A stretch of 64,000 nucleotides of DNA from Miltoncostaea sp963771025 (GTDB lineage: Bacteria > Actinomycetota > Thermoleophilia > Miltoncostaeales > Miltoncostaeaceae). Shown here in pieces: positions 16,813-24,540 of this stretch (position 1 is the stretch's first letter; the number at the start of each line of letters is the position of its first letter). The notes beneath the pieces were generated by a model. It was given only the letters and a program-made list of their open reading frames with translations, made no database searches and had not been told where the DNA came from. Location of the stretch: positions 124,001-188,000 of the forward strand of contig CAVYRL010000008.1 of the NCBI GenBank assembly GCA_963771025.1, written 5' to 3'. The position numbers were made by a program, and so were the translations under genes.

Positions 16813-18237
16813 TCACCAGGGCGCCGGTTCGAAGTCCTTGAGGAAGCACCCGCACAGGTCCTCGCCGGCCTCGCCGCGGACGATCGGGTCGTAGACGCGC
16901 GCCGCGCCGTCAACGAGGTCGAGCGGGGCGTGGAAGCCCTCGCCGGCCAGACGCATCTTGGTGGGATGCGGGCGCTCGTCGGTGATCCACCCCGTATCGA
17001 CGCTGGTCATCAGGATGCCGTCCGTTTCCAGCATCTCCTTCGCGCTGGTGCGCGTGAGCATGTTGAGAGCGGCCTTCGCCATGTTGGTGTGCGGGTGGCC
17101 GGGGCCCTTGTACCCGCGGCTGAACTGCCCTTCCATCGCCGACACGTTGACGATGTAGGCGCGTCGCGCGGGCGAGGCGGCCAGCGCCGGACGCAGGCGG
17201 CTCACCAGGATGAACGGCGCGGTCATGTTGCACAACTGCACCTCGAGCAGCTCGCGCGCGTCCACGTCCTCCACCCTCTGGCTCCAGCTGTTGGACGCGG
17301 CGAGGTCGGGCACCAGACCGCCGGCGTCGATGGCCCGGTCGGCGGCGATGCGCTCGGGCGACGCCGACCCGGCGGCCAGGGCCAACGCGGTCACGGCATG
17401 CGGGGTCGGCGACCAGTGCCCTCCGGCCCCGTCCACGAGCCCGGGCGTCCCCGCCGCGGCCGGAGCGAGGGAGGTCATCTCCGGCAGCGGGCACTCGGGC
17501 AGCTCGGCCGCTTCGGCGCGCGCGAGCAGCGCGTAGGACTCGGGCGACCTGCGCACGGTCTGGGCCGCGTTGTTGATCAGGATGTCGAGCGGCCCGCGTG
17601 CGGCCACGGTGTCGGCCAGCGCGAGGGTCTGCGCCGGGTTGCGCAGATCGATGCCGATCACGCTCAGACGGTGAAGCCACTCCGCGCTGTCGGGCATGCC
17701 GGCGAAGCGGCGGGCGGCGTCCCGCGGGAACCGCGTGGTGATGGTGGTCTCGGCTCCGTCGCGCAGCAGGCGCAGGGCGATGTACATCCCGATCTTCGCC
17801 CGGCCGCCCGTGAGCAGGGCGCGCCGCCCGGTCAGGTCGGTCCGCGCGTCGCGGCGCCCACGGTTGACCGCGGCGCAGCCGGGGCAGAGCTGGTGGTGGA
17901 ACGCATCGACCTGGTGGTAGCGCCGCTTGCACACGTAACAGGCGCGGCCGCGGATGAGCGTCCCCGCCGTGGCTCCCTCGGCGCGCGGCGCCAGTGGAAG
18001 ACCCTGGGTCTCGTCGTCGATGCGCCCCGGCGCGCCGGTCGCGGTCGCCGCCGTCACCGCCTGGTCGTTGGCGGCGATCGCCTCGCGGCGTTCGGCCCGC
18101 CGGCGCAGCTTCACCGACTTGTACAGCGATGCCGTCGCACGCCGCACCGCGACGGCGTCGGGGTGCTCCGCGGGCAGGGCATCCGCCTCGGCCAGGACCC
18201 GCAGGCAGATCTCGAGGTGGTCCGGATCGATGCTCAC
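16813..18237 (-). CDS. SDR-family oxidoreductase with zinc-ribbon insert and altered catalytic site
   Basis: 474 residues from GTG 18237 (an open frame extends to 18432 without recognisable content). Residues 1-95 are a helical domain. Residues 100-121 are a zinc ribbon (CYVC ... CPGC). The Rossmann domain begins with LLTGGRAKIGMYIALRLL, and NNAAQT is the usual NNAG motif. The catalytic Ser is in IVNVSAMEG, but the YxxxK motif reads HTNMAKAAL: Lys388 is kept and the Tyr position is Thr384. I recall a distinct family sharing this PHTNMAKAALNM motif, so the change is probably a family trait. Reaction unknown. Confidence 0.8.
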   Translation of the reverse strand: MSIDPDHLEICLRVLAEADALPAEHPDAVAVRRATASLYKSVKLRRRAERREAIAANDQAVTAATATGAPGRIDDETQGLPLAPRAEGATAGTLIRGRACYVCKRRYHQVDAFHHQLCPGCAAVNRGRRDARTDLTGRRALLTGGRAKIGMYIALRLLRDGAETTITTRFPRDAARRFAGMPDSAEWLHRLSVIGIDLRNPAQTLALADTVAARGPLDILINNAAQTVRRSPESYALLARAEAAELPECPLPEMTSLAPAAAGTPGLVDGAGGHWSPTPHAVTALALAAGSASPERIAADRAIDAGGLVPDLAASNSWSQRVEDVDARELLEVQLCNMTAPFILVSRLRPALAASPARRAYIVNVSAMEGQFSRGYKGPGHPHTNMAKAALNMLTRTSAKEMLETDGILMTSVDTGWITDERPHPTKMRLAGEGFHAPLDLVDGAARVYDPIVRGEAGEDLCGCFLKDFEPAPW

Positions 18238-18440
18238 GCCGAGCTCCAGTCTAGGCGGGTTTGCGCGGACGAGGGAGATTGCATGGGCGGGCTCACGGCG
18301 CCGGCCGTGGCCGTCACCGGCCCGCCCACCCTCCTCGGGCCGCCCGACGCGGGACGCGTTCTCGTTCACGGGGCCCCGCAGAGCCGGCTCGTGCTCCTGC
18401 ACCTGCGCCGTGCGCGGCGTCGCGAGGGGCACGCTGATCG

Positions 18441-19247
18441 TCAGGAGGTCGCGAGCGCCATTTCGAGGGCCGCGACGGCGCGGGGCGAGAAATGGATGCC
18501 CGAGAGCGACCGGGTCTCGCCCAGCGCCTCGTCCCGGCTCCGGGCCCTGGCGTCGGGGCGGCCGCTGACGAGGACGTCAAAGGCGTCGGCGACGGCGATC
18601 AGGCCGGCGCCCTCGGGTATGCGTGGGCCGATCAGGCCGTCCGGATGTCCCCCGCCGTCGTAGCGCTCGTGGTGGTGCCGCACCCAGGACGTCGGCTCCG
18701 GCCCGAGCAGCGTCGGGTCCGACGCGCGGATGCTGCCCGCGTCGTGCAACAGCGCCGCCCGTCGCAGCTGGACGATCCGCGCGCTGTCCCACCCGAGGGC
18801 CCGGGCCATGCGCTCGACCAGATCGGCGACGCGCCCGGCGTGCCGGTTGCCGGCGCCGCGCCCGCCGTCGTCGCCCCGCGCCGCCGCCGAAGGCGCCAGG
18901 ATCGCGATCCAGCGGCCCGAGCTCGACGCGCTCGACGGAATCGCCGCGATGACGCATCGCATTGCGACCTCTCCGCCCGCTCCCCCCGTGATCGAGACGG
19001 CGAACTCTCCCCCGGAGATCTCTCCGGCCTCCCAGCCGCGCATCGACCACCACGGATGAGGCGGCTCTCGGCCGACCACCTCGTCCAGGGCACGTCCGGT
19101 CAGCTCCAACAGGCGCGCGTTCAGGTCCAGGACCCGGCCGCGTTCGTCGAACATCGCCGTGGGGGTGCCCCGGAGCTCCAGGAGTGCGCGGGAGTCGACG
19201 TCCTCGCCCTCGAGCGCGATCGTGGTGGTGGTCGGGCTATCGGTCAC
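18441..19247 (-). CDS. PAS and HD-GYP-type signalling protein
   Basis: 268 residues from GTG 19247. A PAS-like sensor (residues about 20-110: LRGTPTAMFDERGRVLDLNA then LLELTGRALDEVVGREPP) precedes an HD-GYP-like domain: AGNRHAGRVADLVERMARALG, then LLHDAG for the HD pair, HHHERYDGGGHPDGL where classical enzymes have GYP, and LIAVADAFDVLVSGRP. Such domains hydrolyse cyclic di-GMP or related dinucleotides; the altered GYP (GHP) leaves activity uncertain. It lacks transmembrane helices. Divergent from a zinc alcohol dehydrogenase, with two overlapping palindromes between the genes. Confidence 0.83.
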   Translation of the reverse strand: MTDSPTTTTIALEGEDVDSRALLELRGTPTAMFDERGRVLDLNARLLELTGRALDEVVGREPPHPWWSMRGWEAGEISGGEFAVSITGGAGGEVAMRCVIAAIPSSASSSGRWIAILAPSAAARGDDGGRGAGNRHAGRVADLVERMARALGWDSARIVQLRRAALLHDAGSIRASDPTLLGPEPTSWVRHHHERYDGGGHPDGLIGPRIPEGAGLIAVADAFDVLVSGRPDARARSRDEALGETRSLSGIHFSPRAVAALEMALATS

Positions 19248-19299
19248 GTCATGGCCTTCGTCGGAGCCGCGCGACCCGGTCGGTGTCGCCCAACTTACC

Positions 19300-19322
19300 T
19301 TCCGATTATCGGAAAGTTTCCG
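19300..19322. promoter_or_regulatory. Overlapping perfect palindromes between divergent genes
   Basis: TTCCGAT-T-ATCGGAA (19300-19314) and CGGAAA-G-TTTCCG (19310-19322) are both perfectly symmetric and share CGGAA, giving three TTCCG/CGGAA half-sites. They lie 52 bases before the HD-GYP gene start and 63 before the alcohol dehydrogenase start, in locally AT-rich DNA. A regulator binding site is likely; the protein is not identified. Confidence 0.6.
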
Positions 19323-19385
19323 ACGGACCTTGACCCGCCGCGCCTGCCAGGATCCTCCGGCGGAGAGAACCTCGGGAGGAGCGGC

Positions 19386-20420
19386 ATGAGAGCGACCGTC
19401 TACCACGGGCCACGCGACGTCAGGGTCGAGGACGTGCCCGACGCCACGCTCATCGAGGCCACCGACGCCATCGTGCGCGTGACGCATGCCTGCATCTGCG
19501 GCAGCGATCTCTGGCCCTATCGTGGCGAGCTCGAGATCTACGGCCGCCCCGGGCGGACGGGGCACGAGTTCATGGGCGTCGTCGAGTCGGTCGGCACCCA
19601 GGTGCGCACCGTGCGCCCCGGCCAGCGCGTCATCGCCCCCTTCGCCTTCTCGGACGGGACCTGTGACTACTGTCGTGGCGGGCTTCAGACATCGTGTCGC
19701 ACCGGCGGATACTGGGGCGGAAGAAACGACGGCGGCCAGGGCGAGGCCGTACGCGCGCCGCTCGCCGATGGCACATTGGTCGCGCTGCCGGAGGAGGTCG
19801 ATCTCTCCGACGATCGTCTGGCGGCCTCCATCGCGACCCTCACCGACGTGATGGGGACCGGCCACCACGCTGCGCTCTCGGCCGGCGTGACCCCCGGCTC
19901 GACGGCCGTGGTGGTGGGCGATGGAGCGGTGGGCCTGTGCGCGGTGCTGGCCGCCAGGCGCATCGGCGCGGACCGCATCATCGCCCTGGGCCACCACGCG
20001 GATCGACTCGAGATCGCCCTCCGCTTCGGAGCGACGGACGTGGTCACCGAGCGGGGCGACGAGGCCGTCGAGCGGGTTCGCGAGTTGACCGATGGCGGCG
20101 CGCACCACGTGCTCGAGTGCGTCGGGTCGGCCGGCTCCTTCGCCGTCGCCATCGGCGCCGCGCGCCCCGGAGGAACCGTCGGCCACGTGGGAGTCCCCGC
20201 CGAGCCCGTCGGCCTGTTGGACGTCCACGGTCGCAACGTGCGCCTGATCGGCGGCGTCGCCCCCGTCCGGGCCTACATCCCGGATCTCCTCCAGGACGTC
20301 CTCGCCGGCACCCTGGACCCCTCCCCCGTCCTCGACCTCACCATCGGCCTCGACGACGTCCCGATCGGCTACACCGCCATGGACGAGCGAACCGCCATCA
20401 AGGTCCTGATTCGGGTCTGA
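19386..20420 (+). CDS. Zinc-dependent alcohol dehydrogenase (MDR family)
   Basis: 344-residue medium-chain dehydrogenase. The catalytic zinc site uses Cys and Asp of CICGSDLWPY and His-Glu of GHEFMG. Structural cysteines are reduced: GTCDYCRGGLQTSC has three of the usual four. The cofactor fold has VVVGDGAVGLCAVLAARRIG and then HHADRLEIALRFGA. ATG 19386 is preceded by GGGAGGAG with six bases spacing, a very strong site. Related enzymes act on short alcohols, formaldehyde or sugars; substrate not assigned. A perfect 14 bp hairpin follows at 20491. Divergent promoter region shared with the PAS/HD-GYP gene. Confidence 0.9.
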   Translation: MRATVYHGPRDVRVEDVPDATLIEATDAIVRVTHACICGSDLWPYRGELEIYGRPGRTGHEFMGVVESVGTQVRTVRPGQRVIAPFAFSDGTCDYCRGGLQTSCRTGGYWGGRNDGGQGEAVRAPLADGTLVALPEEVDLSDDRLAASIATLTDVMGTGHHAALSAGVTPGSTAVVVGDGAVGLCAVLAARRIGADRIIALGHHADRLEIALRFGATDVVTERGDEAVERVRELTDGGAHHVLECVGSAGSFAVAIGAARPGGTVGHVGVPAEPVGLLDVHGRNVRLIGGVAPVRAYIPDLLQDVLAGTLDPSPVLDLTIGLDDVPIGYTAMDERTAIKVLIRV

Positions 20421-20490
20421 GGTGGACGCGCGCAGCACGGTGCGCGAGGGAGGCCGCGGTGGCCGTCACGCCCGCGATCGACGCGATCGG

Positions 20491-20524
20491 ACCCGGCCCG
20501 GGGGAAGTCGCCCCCGGGCCGGGT
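20491..20524. terminator. Hairpin terminator between convergent genes
   Basis: Perfect 14 bp stem ACCCGGCCCGGGGG with loop AAGTCG, between the alcohol dehydrogenase stop (20420) and the MocR stop (20592). Probably serves both strands. Confidence 0.8.
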
Positions 20525-20591
20525 GGCTGACCGGATATTGGGGGGCGCGGGCCCGATCAGCCGCAAACCCGCACGCCTCGGCGGAGGTCCA

Positions 20592-22004
20592 TCAGCCGCG
20601 TGGTTCCAACTGTAGGGCGAGAATGCGGATCGCCTCCTCGAATCGTCCCGGGTGCGGACCGGAGTAGTTGAGGCGCAGGAAGGGCCCGCTCGGCTCCGTC
20701 GGGAACCACTCGTCGCCCGGCGAGACGTAGAGGCCGGCCAGCGCGCAGCGGTCGGCCACCTCCAGCGCGGAGACATCGCCGGGCAGGCGCAGCCACAGGT
20801 TGAGGCCGCCCGCCGGCGTTCGCGTCAGCGTGCCCTCGGGCAGAAGGCCGTCGACCAGCCGGGCCAGCGCGTCCCTGCGCGACCTCAGCTGGGCGTGCAC
20901 CGCGCGCAGATGGGCGGCGCGCGAGGGCGCCGAGACCACCTCGAGGGCGGCCGACTGGAGGATGCCGCTGACGTAGAGGTCGTTGACGGTCCGATCGGTC
21001 TGGATGCGGGCGCGGGCCGGGCCGCGCGCGATGACCGCGGCCACCCGGATCGCGGGCGACACGCTCTTCGTCAGCGAGCGGATGTAGATCACGCGCCCAT
21101 CCACATCCCGTGCGGCCACGGGCGGCGCCGCCACGTCGAGGGCGAAGTCGTGCGCCCAGTCGTCCTCCACCAGGTAGGCGCCGTGCGCCCGCAGGACGGC
21201 CATCGTCTCGTCCGCCTGCGCGTCCGACCAGACCGCCCCCGTGGGGTTGGCGAAGTGCGGCTGAGCGTAGAACAGCTTGGCCCGGCTCGTGGCCAGCGCC
21301 GCGTCGAGCGCGCTCGGCGAAACGGCGTCGCCCTCCCGGGCCAGCGGCACGATCCTCAGTTCGGCCTGACGCGCCGCTGCGATCGCGCCCCAGAAGGTGG
21401 GCGCCTCCATCACGACGGCCTCGCCGGGGGCGGCCAGCGCCCGGAACGCCGAGGAGAGCGCGCTCTGACCCCCCGGCACGACGAGTGCGTCCGATCCGGT
21501 GGGCGCGTCGCCGCCATGCGGGGTGGCCTGGGCGAGTTCCCGCGCGAACCACGCGCGCAGCGCCGGCAGGCCACCGGGAGGCGGCCGGTCGACCGCCGCG
21601 CGCGATTTGGCGGCGCGGGCAAGCGCGGCGCGCAGCGCCCGCACCGGAAGCAGATCGTCGCTCGGATAGCTCTCGTGGAGCGGGATCACGTCGTCGGGCG
21701 CCTGCCGAAGGGTCGATCCGATCGCGCTGCGATCGATCCGCGCGGGCCCGAGGGCCGTGGTCTGCCAGCCGTAGTCCGCGCGCCCCGCGGGACGTGCGTG
21801 CCGCACGAAGTTGCCCGCGCCGGGACGGGTCTCGACAAGCCCCTCCCCCACCAGGATGCGGATCGCGCGCTGCACGGTCACGGGGCTGGCGCCCTGCTCG
21901 GCGGCGATGGCGCGGGTTGAGGGCAGTCGCGCGCCGGCTCCCAGGTCCGGGATCAGCCCGCGCAGGCGAGTCGCGATGCGCTCGGGACTGCTATCGTTTG
22001 GCAT
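20592..22004 (-). CDS. MocR-type regulator (GntR HTH + aminotransferase fold)
   Basis: 470 residues. The N-terminal winged helix is GntR-like: LPSTRAIAAEQGASPVTVQR, then AIRILVGEGLVETRPGAGNFV. The remaining 380 residues form a fold-type-I PLP domain with VVPGGQSALSSAF, AHGAYLVEDDWAHDFALD and the PLP lysine in YIRSLTKSVSPAIRVAAV. MocR proteins usually sense PLP, amino acids or amines and regulate a neighbouring gene, here the divergent MFS gene. Its ATG (22002-22004) overlaps the ATG of that gene, and a 9 bp inverted repeat covers both starts. A TATCGT hexamer 8 bases upstream suggests leaderless transcription. Confidence 0.9.
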   Translation of the reverse strand: MPNDSSPERIATRLRGLIPDLGAGARLPSTRAIAAEQGASPVTVQRAIRILVGEGLVETRPGAGNFVRHARPAGRADYGWQTTALGPARIDRSAIGSTLRQAPDDVIPLHESYPSDDLLPVRALRAALARAAKSRAAVDRPPPGGLPALRAWFARELAQATPHGGDAPTGSDALVVPGGQSALSSAFRALAAPGEAVVMEAPTFWGAIAAARQAELRIVPLAREGDAVSPSALDAALATSRAKLFYAQPHFANPTGAVWSDAQADETMAVLRAHGAYLVEDDWAHDFALDVAAPPVAARDVDGRVIYIRSLTKSVSPAIRVAAVIARGPARARIQTDRTVNDLYVSGILQSAALEVVSAPSRAAHLRAVHAQLRSRRDALARLVDGLLPEGTLTRTPAGGLNLWLRLPGDVSALEVADRCALAGLYVSPGDEWFPTEPSGPFLRLNYSGPHPGRFEEAIRILALQLEPRG

Positions 22005-22020
22005 GGATGGTAACGATAGC
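21990..22020. promoter_or_regulatory. Predicted MocR operator over two overlapping start codons
   Basis: GCTATCGTT at 21990-21998 and AACGATAGC at 22012-22020 form a perfect 9 bp inverted repeat with a 13-base spacer that contains both divergent ATG codons. Each arm contains TATCGT, which fits a TANNNT -10 element placed 5 and 8 bases from the respective ATG. A second palindrome, GATAGCGCTATC, runs from 22014 to 22025. Operator and twin leaderless promoters are inferred. Confidence 0.6.
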
Positions 22021-23230
22021 GCTATCCGCCACGGCGTGCATCCGCTATTTCCCCGCGGGACCTACGCGCTGGTTCTGGTCGGCGCGTTCCTCGTGTACGC
22101 CTCGGCCAACGCCCCGGTTCCGGTCGCGACCGAACTGCGCCACACGCTGGGCCTGACAGGGAGCAGCGCCGCGATCTTCCTGCTGCCGTTCGCGGTGGGG
22201 TTCGGCGCCGGCAGCTTCGTGTGGCTCGTCGCGGCCCGCGACCGGGCCTCGCGCCTGGTACTGCCGTCGTCCCTGATGCTGATGGCGGTGGCGAGCCTGC
22301 CCCTGCCATTCGCCACCACGCCCTCGGTGGCGGTCGGCGGCCGGGCGCTGGTCGGCGCGGCGGCCGCCGGGTACCCGGCCGCCGCGCAGGCCGTGATCTC
22401 CCGCTCCGCGCCGGCCCACGAGCGCGGACGGATGATCGGCGGATTCGTGATGGCGGTGGTCGCCGGCAGCTTCATCGGCCAGGCCGTCATCGGCGTCGCG
22501 GCGGATGCCCTGTTCGACCGGCGCGGCTCTCACGCTGGTGTGCGTGCTCGCGCCGACGGCGGCGGCGATCTCGCTGTGGCGGGCCCTTCCGGCGCATCGG
22601 CCCGCGGTTCCCGCCGGCGCCACCGGAACGACCCGCCTCCCCGGGCTGCTGGCGCGTCAGTGGCCGGTGCTGAGCGTCGCGTTCCTCAGCTTCGGCGGGT
22701 ACTGGCTGCTGCTCTCCCAGCTTCCGGTTGCCCTTCGTGACGAGCGCTTCCACCTGACGGCGGGCGAGGCGGGGACTCTGCCCGCGATCGGGCTTCTGGG
22801 CCTGGTCACCGCCGCTGCCACCGGCCGGGCGTCAGACCGGTTCGGCCAGCGGCTGCCGATGGTCGCGACCCTCGCCGTCGGCCTGACAGGCCTGGCGCTC
22901 ACGCTTCCCGGCGGGACGCCTCTGTGGGCCTTCGCCCTCGGTTACGGCGCCTTCCTGGCGGCCTACTGGGGCTACCTGCCGGCGGCCAGCGCCGAGGTGG
23001 TCGCCCGCTCCGGCGATCGCGACCGCCAACCCGCTCTGATGGCCTTCTACGCGGCGATGTGGACGGGCGCCGCCGTCTCGCCCGCCGCCGGAGCCGCTCT
23101 CGACACCTGGGGCCAGGCGGCGACGGTGGCCCTCGCGGCCTGGCTCGTGGCCCTTGTCGTCGCGGCCGCGACGTTCGCCACAACATCACAAGCGATCCTG
23201 CTCACCCCACGAAGCGAAGGGGCGTCATGA
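22003..23230 (+). pseudogene. MFS transporter gene with a frameshift
   Basis: The 5' part (ATG 22003 to about 22520) encodes helices 1-6 of a 12-TM major facilitator, including the drug-exporter motif ALVGAAAAGYPAAAQAVISR then RSAPAHERGRMIGGFVMAVV. The 3' part continues in the next frame from about 22520 (GAALTLVCVLAPTAAAISLW) through helices 7-12 and stops at 23230. One inserted base or two deleted bases near 22519-22526, inside the central loop before helix 6/7, would restore a roughly 400-residue protein. Either a recent mutation or a read error in the GC run. Probable efflux carrier controlled by the divergent MocR protein. Confidence 0.8.
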
Positions 23231-23544
23231 GGAAAGAATCGAGCGAGGAGCTCGTCGCGCGAGTGATCCGCGAGCAGGAGCTGCTCCATCCCACGCCGGT
23301 GTACACCGATCGCTCGAAGAAGCGGCTGCGTGTGTATCTGGTCACGATCGTGCCGCTCAGCATGCTGCTGGGCTGGATCGCCGGGATGGCGCTGGGGTGG
23401 AGCATGATCGAGTGCCTGGGTTTCGGCGTCGGCCTGATCCTCGCCTTCGCCTACATCGGGCTCGTGCTGCTCACCGAGCGCGACGACGGCCGGATCCACG
23501 ACGAGACCCAGCGCGTCGTCGACACCCACGGACGTGCCCGCTGA
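23227..23544 (+). CDS. Small two-TM membrane protein
   Basis: 105 residues from ATG 23227, which overlaps the MFS stop (ATGA). A charged N-terminus (ESSEELVARVIREQELLHPT) is followed by two hydrophobic helices, YLVTIVPLSMLLGWIAGMAL and CLGFGVGLILAFAYIGLVLL, and an acidic/basic tail. I do not recognise the family. The overlap suggests it was translated together with the transporter, perhaps as an accessory subunit, but that is only positional inference. No coding sequence is seen in the 207 bases that follow. Confidence 0.7.
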   Translation: MRKESSEELVARVIREQELLHPTPVYTDRSKKRLRVYLVTIVPLSMLLGWIAGMALGWSMIECLGFGVGLILAFAYIGLVLLTERDDGRIHDETQRVVDTHGRAR

Positions 23545-23751
23545 CCGCGCGCGCCGCGTCCGCCCAGACGTTTCCCGCGCGTTGCGGCGTCATCACCGGC
23601 GGCTGACGTCACGAGCAGCCGGTGAACGATGCGGCGCTCCGCCCCGCCCGTGCTAACGTGTCTGGCTGGCGCTGGTGCCTTCGGGCGGCGGTGCCGGTAC
23701 CGCCCCAGACCTCGGTGGTTTCCTGCTATAGGGACGCGGACCGAGGGCGCG

Positions 23752-24294
23752 ATGAGGATGGCGGCGGCAGGAGCAAGGGACCCTGTGGATCTTGCGGGGC
23801 CGGACGGACGCGCCCGATTCGCGGTCGGGGAGGCGGGGGTCGTGTTCGCCGGGGACTTCGCGGGCGCGGATTGGGCCGCGATCATGACGGCGCTGCCCTC
23901 CCCGCCGGACCGCCGGCCCGCGCTCGTCTCGGTCAACCTGCGCCGCCAGAGCGTCGTCGTCGTCGCGCCGCGGAGCGGCACCGGCGAGACCCGTCTCTCG
24001 CTCACGGGTGAGCTGGACCTCACCACCACTCCGATCCTGACCTGGGCCCTCGGCGTCACGCTCGAAAGCCGGCCCGCGCGGGTCGTGCTCGACCTGCGCA
24101 GGCTCAGGCTGATCGACGCGCGATCCGCCGCGACCCTCGCCGCCGCGGAGACGCGGATCCGGGACTGGAACGGAACCCTCGTGGCGCGGCGACCGCAGCC
24201 GGCGGTTCTGCGCGTGCTCCGGCTCTGCGGCCTCAGCGGCCTGCTCCACCCGTCGCCCCGTCCATCGCGACCCACCCAGGAGGCAGAGGCATGA
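23752..24294 (+). CDS. STAS-domain protein (anti-anti-sigma-like, degenerate)
   Basis: 180 residues from ATG 23752 (GAGGG about 6 bases upstream). Residues about 75-165 match a STAS fold: LSLTGELDLTTTPILTWAL, ARVVLDLRRLRLIDARSAAT, then LRVLRLCGLSGLL. In active anti-anti-sigma factors the phosphorylated Ser lies in a D-S-S/T-G motif; here the sequence is DARSA, so phosphorylation control is doubtful. The first 70 residues are unassigned. A TGCTATAG element at 23723 could be an extended -10. The next small gene overlaps by four bases. Confidence 0.75.
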   Translation: MRMAAAGARDPVDLAGPDGRARFAVGEAGVVFAGDFAGADWAAIMTALPSPPDRRPALVSVNLRRQSVVVVAPRSGTGETRLSLTGELDLTTTPILTWALGVTLESRPARVVLDLRRLRLIDARSAATLAAAETRIRDWNGTLVARRPQPAVLRVLRLCGLSGLLHPSPRPSRPTQEAEA

Positions 24295-24536
24295 TGGCAT
24301 TCCTGTTCGAGCGCGAACACGACCGCCTCGACGGCGGGACGGTCCCCCGGGAATGGGTCGTCGTGTCGCGGACACGCCCGCGCGATCTGCTCGAAGCCGA
24401 GTGGGACTGGGCCGACTCGTGGAACCGCTACCTCGCCGACCGGACGCGCCCGGCGGCCCGCGTCCGCAGGGAACTCCCCGTCGTCATGGACAACCACCGG
24501 CCCGCCGATTACGACGGTCTCGACGCCGGTCTCTGA
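24291..24536 (+). CDS. Small hypothetical protein
   Basis: 81 residues from ATG 24291 (a second ATG follows directly at 24294). The sequence is acidic and Trp/Asp-rich in the middle (LLEAEWDWADSWNRYLADRT). No transmembrane helix or known motif. The start overlaps the stop of the STAS gene and a purine-rich GGAGGCAG lies just upstream, so it is very probably translated. Function unknown. It ends four bases before the convergent helicase stop. Confidence 0.65.
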   Translation: MMAFLFEREHDRLDGGTVPREWVVVSRTRPRDLLEAEWDWADSWNRYLADRTRPAARVRRELPVVMDNHRPADYDGLDAGL

Positions 24537-24540
24537 CGCG

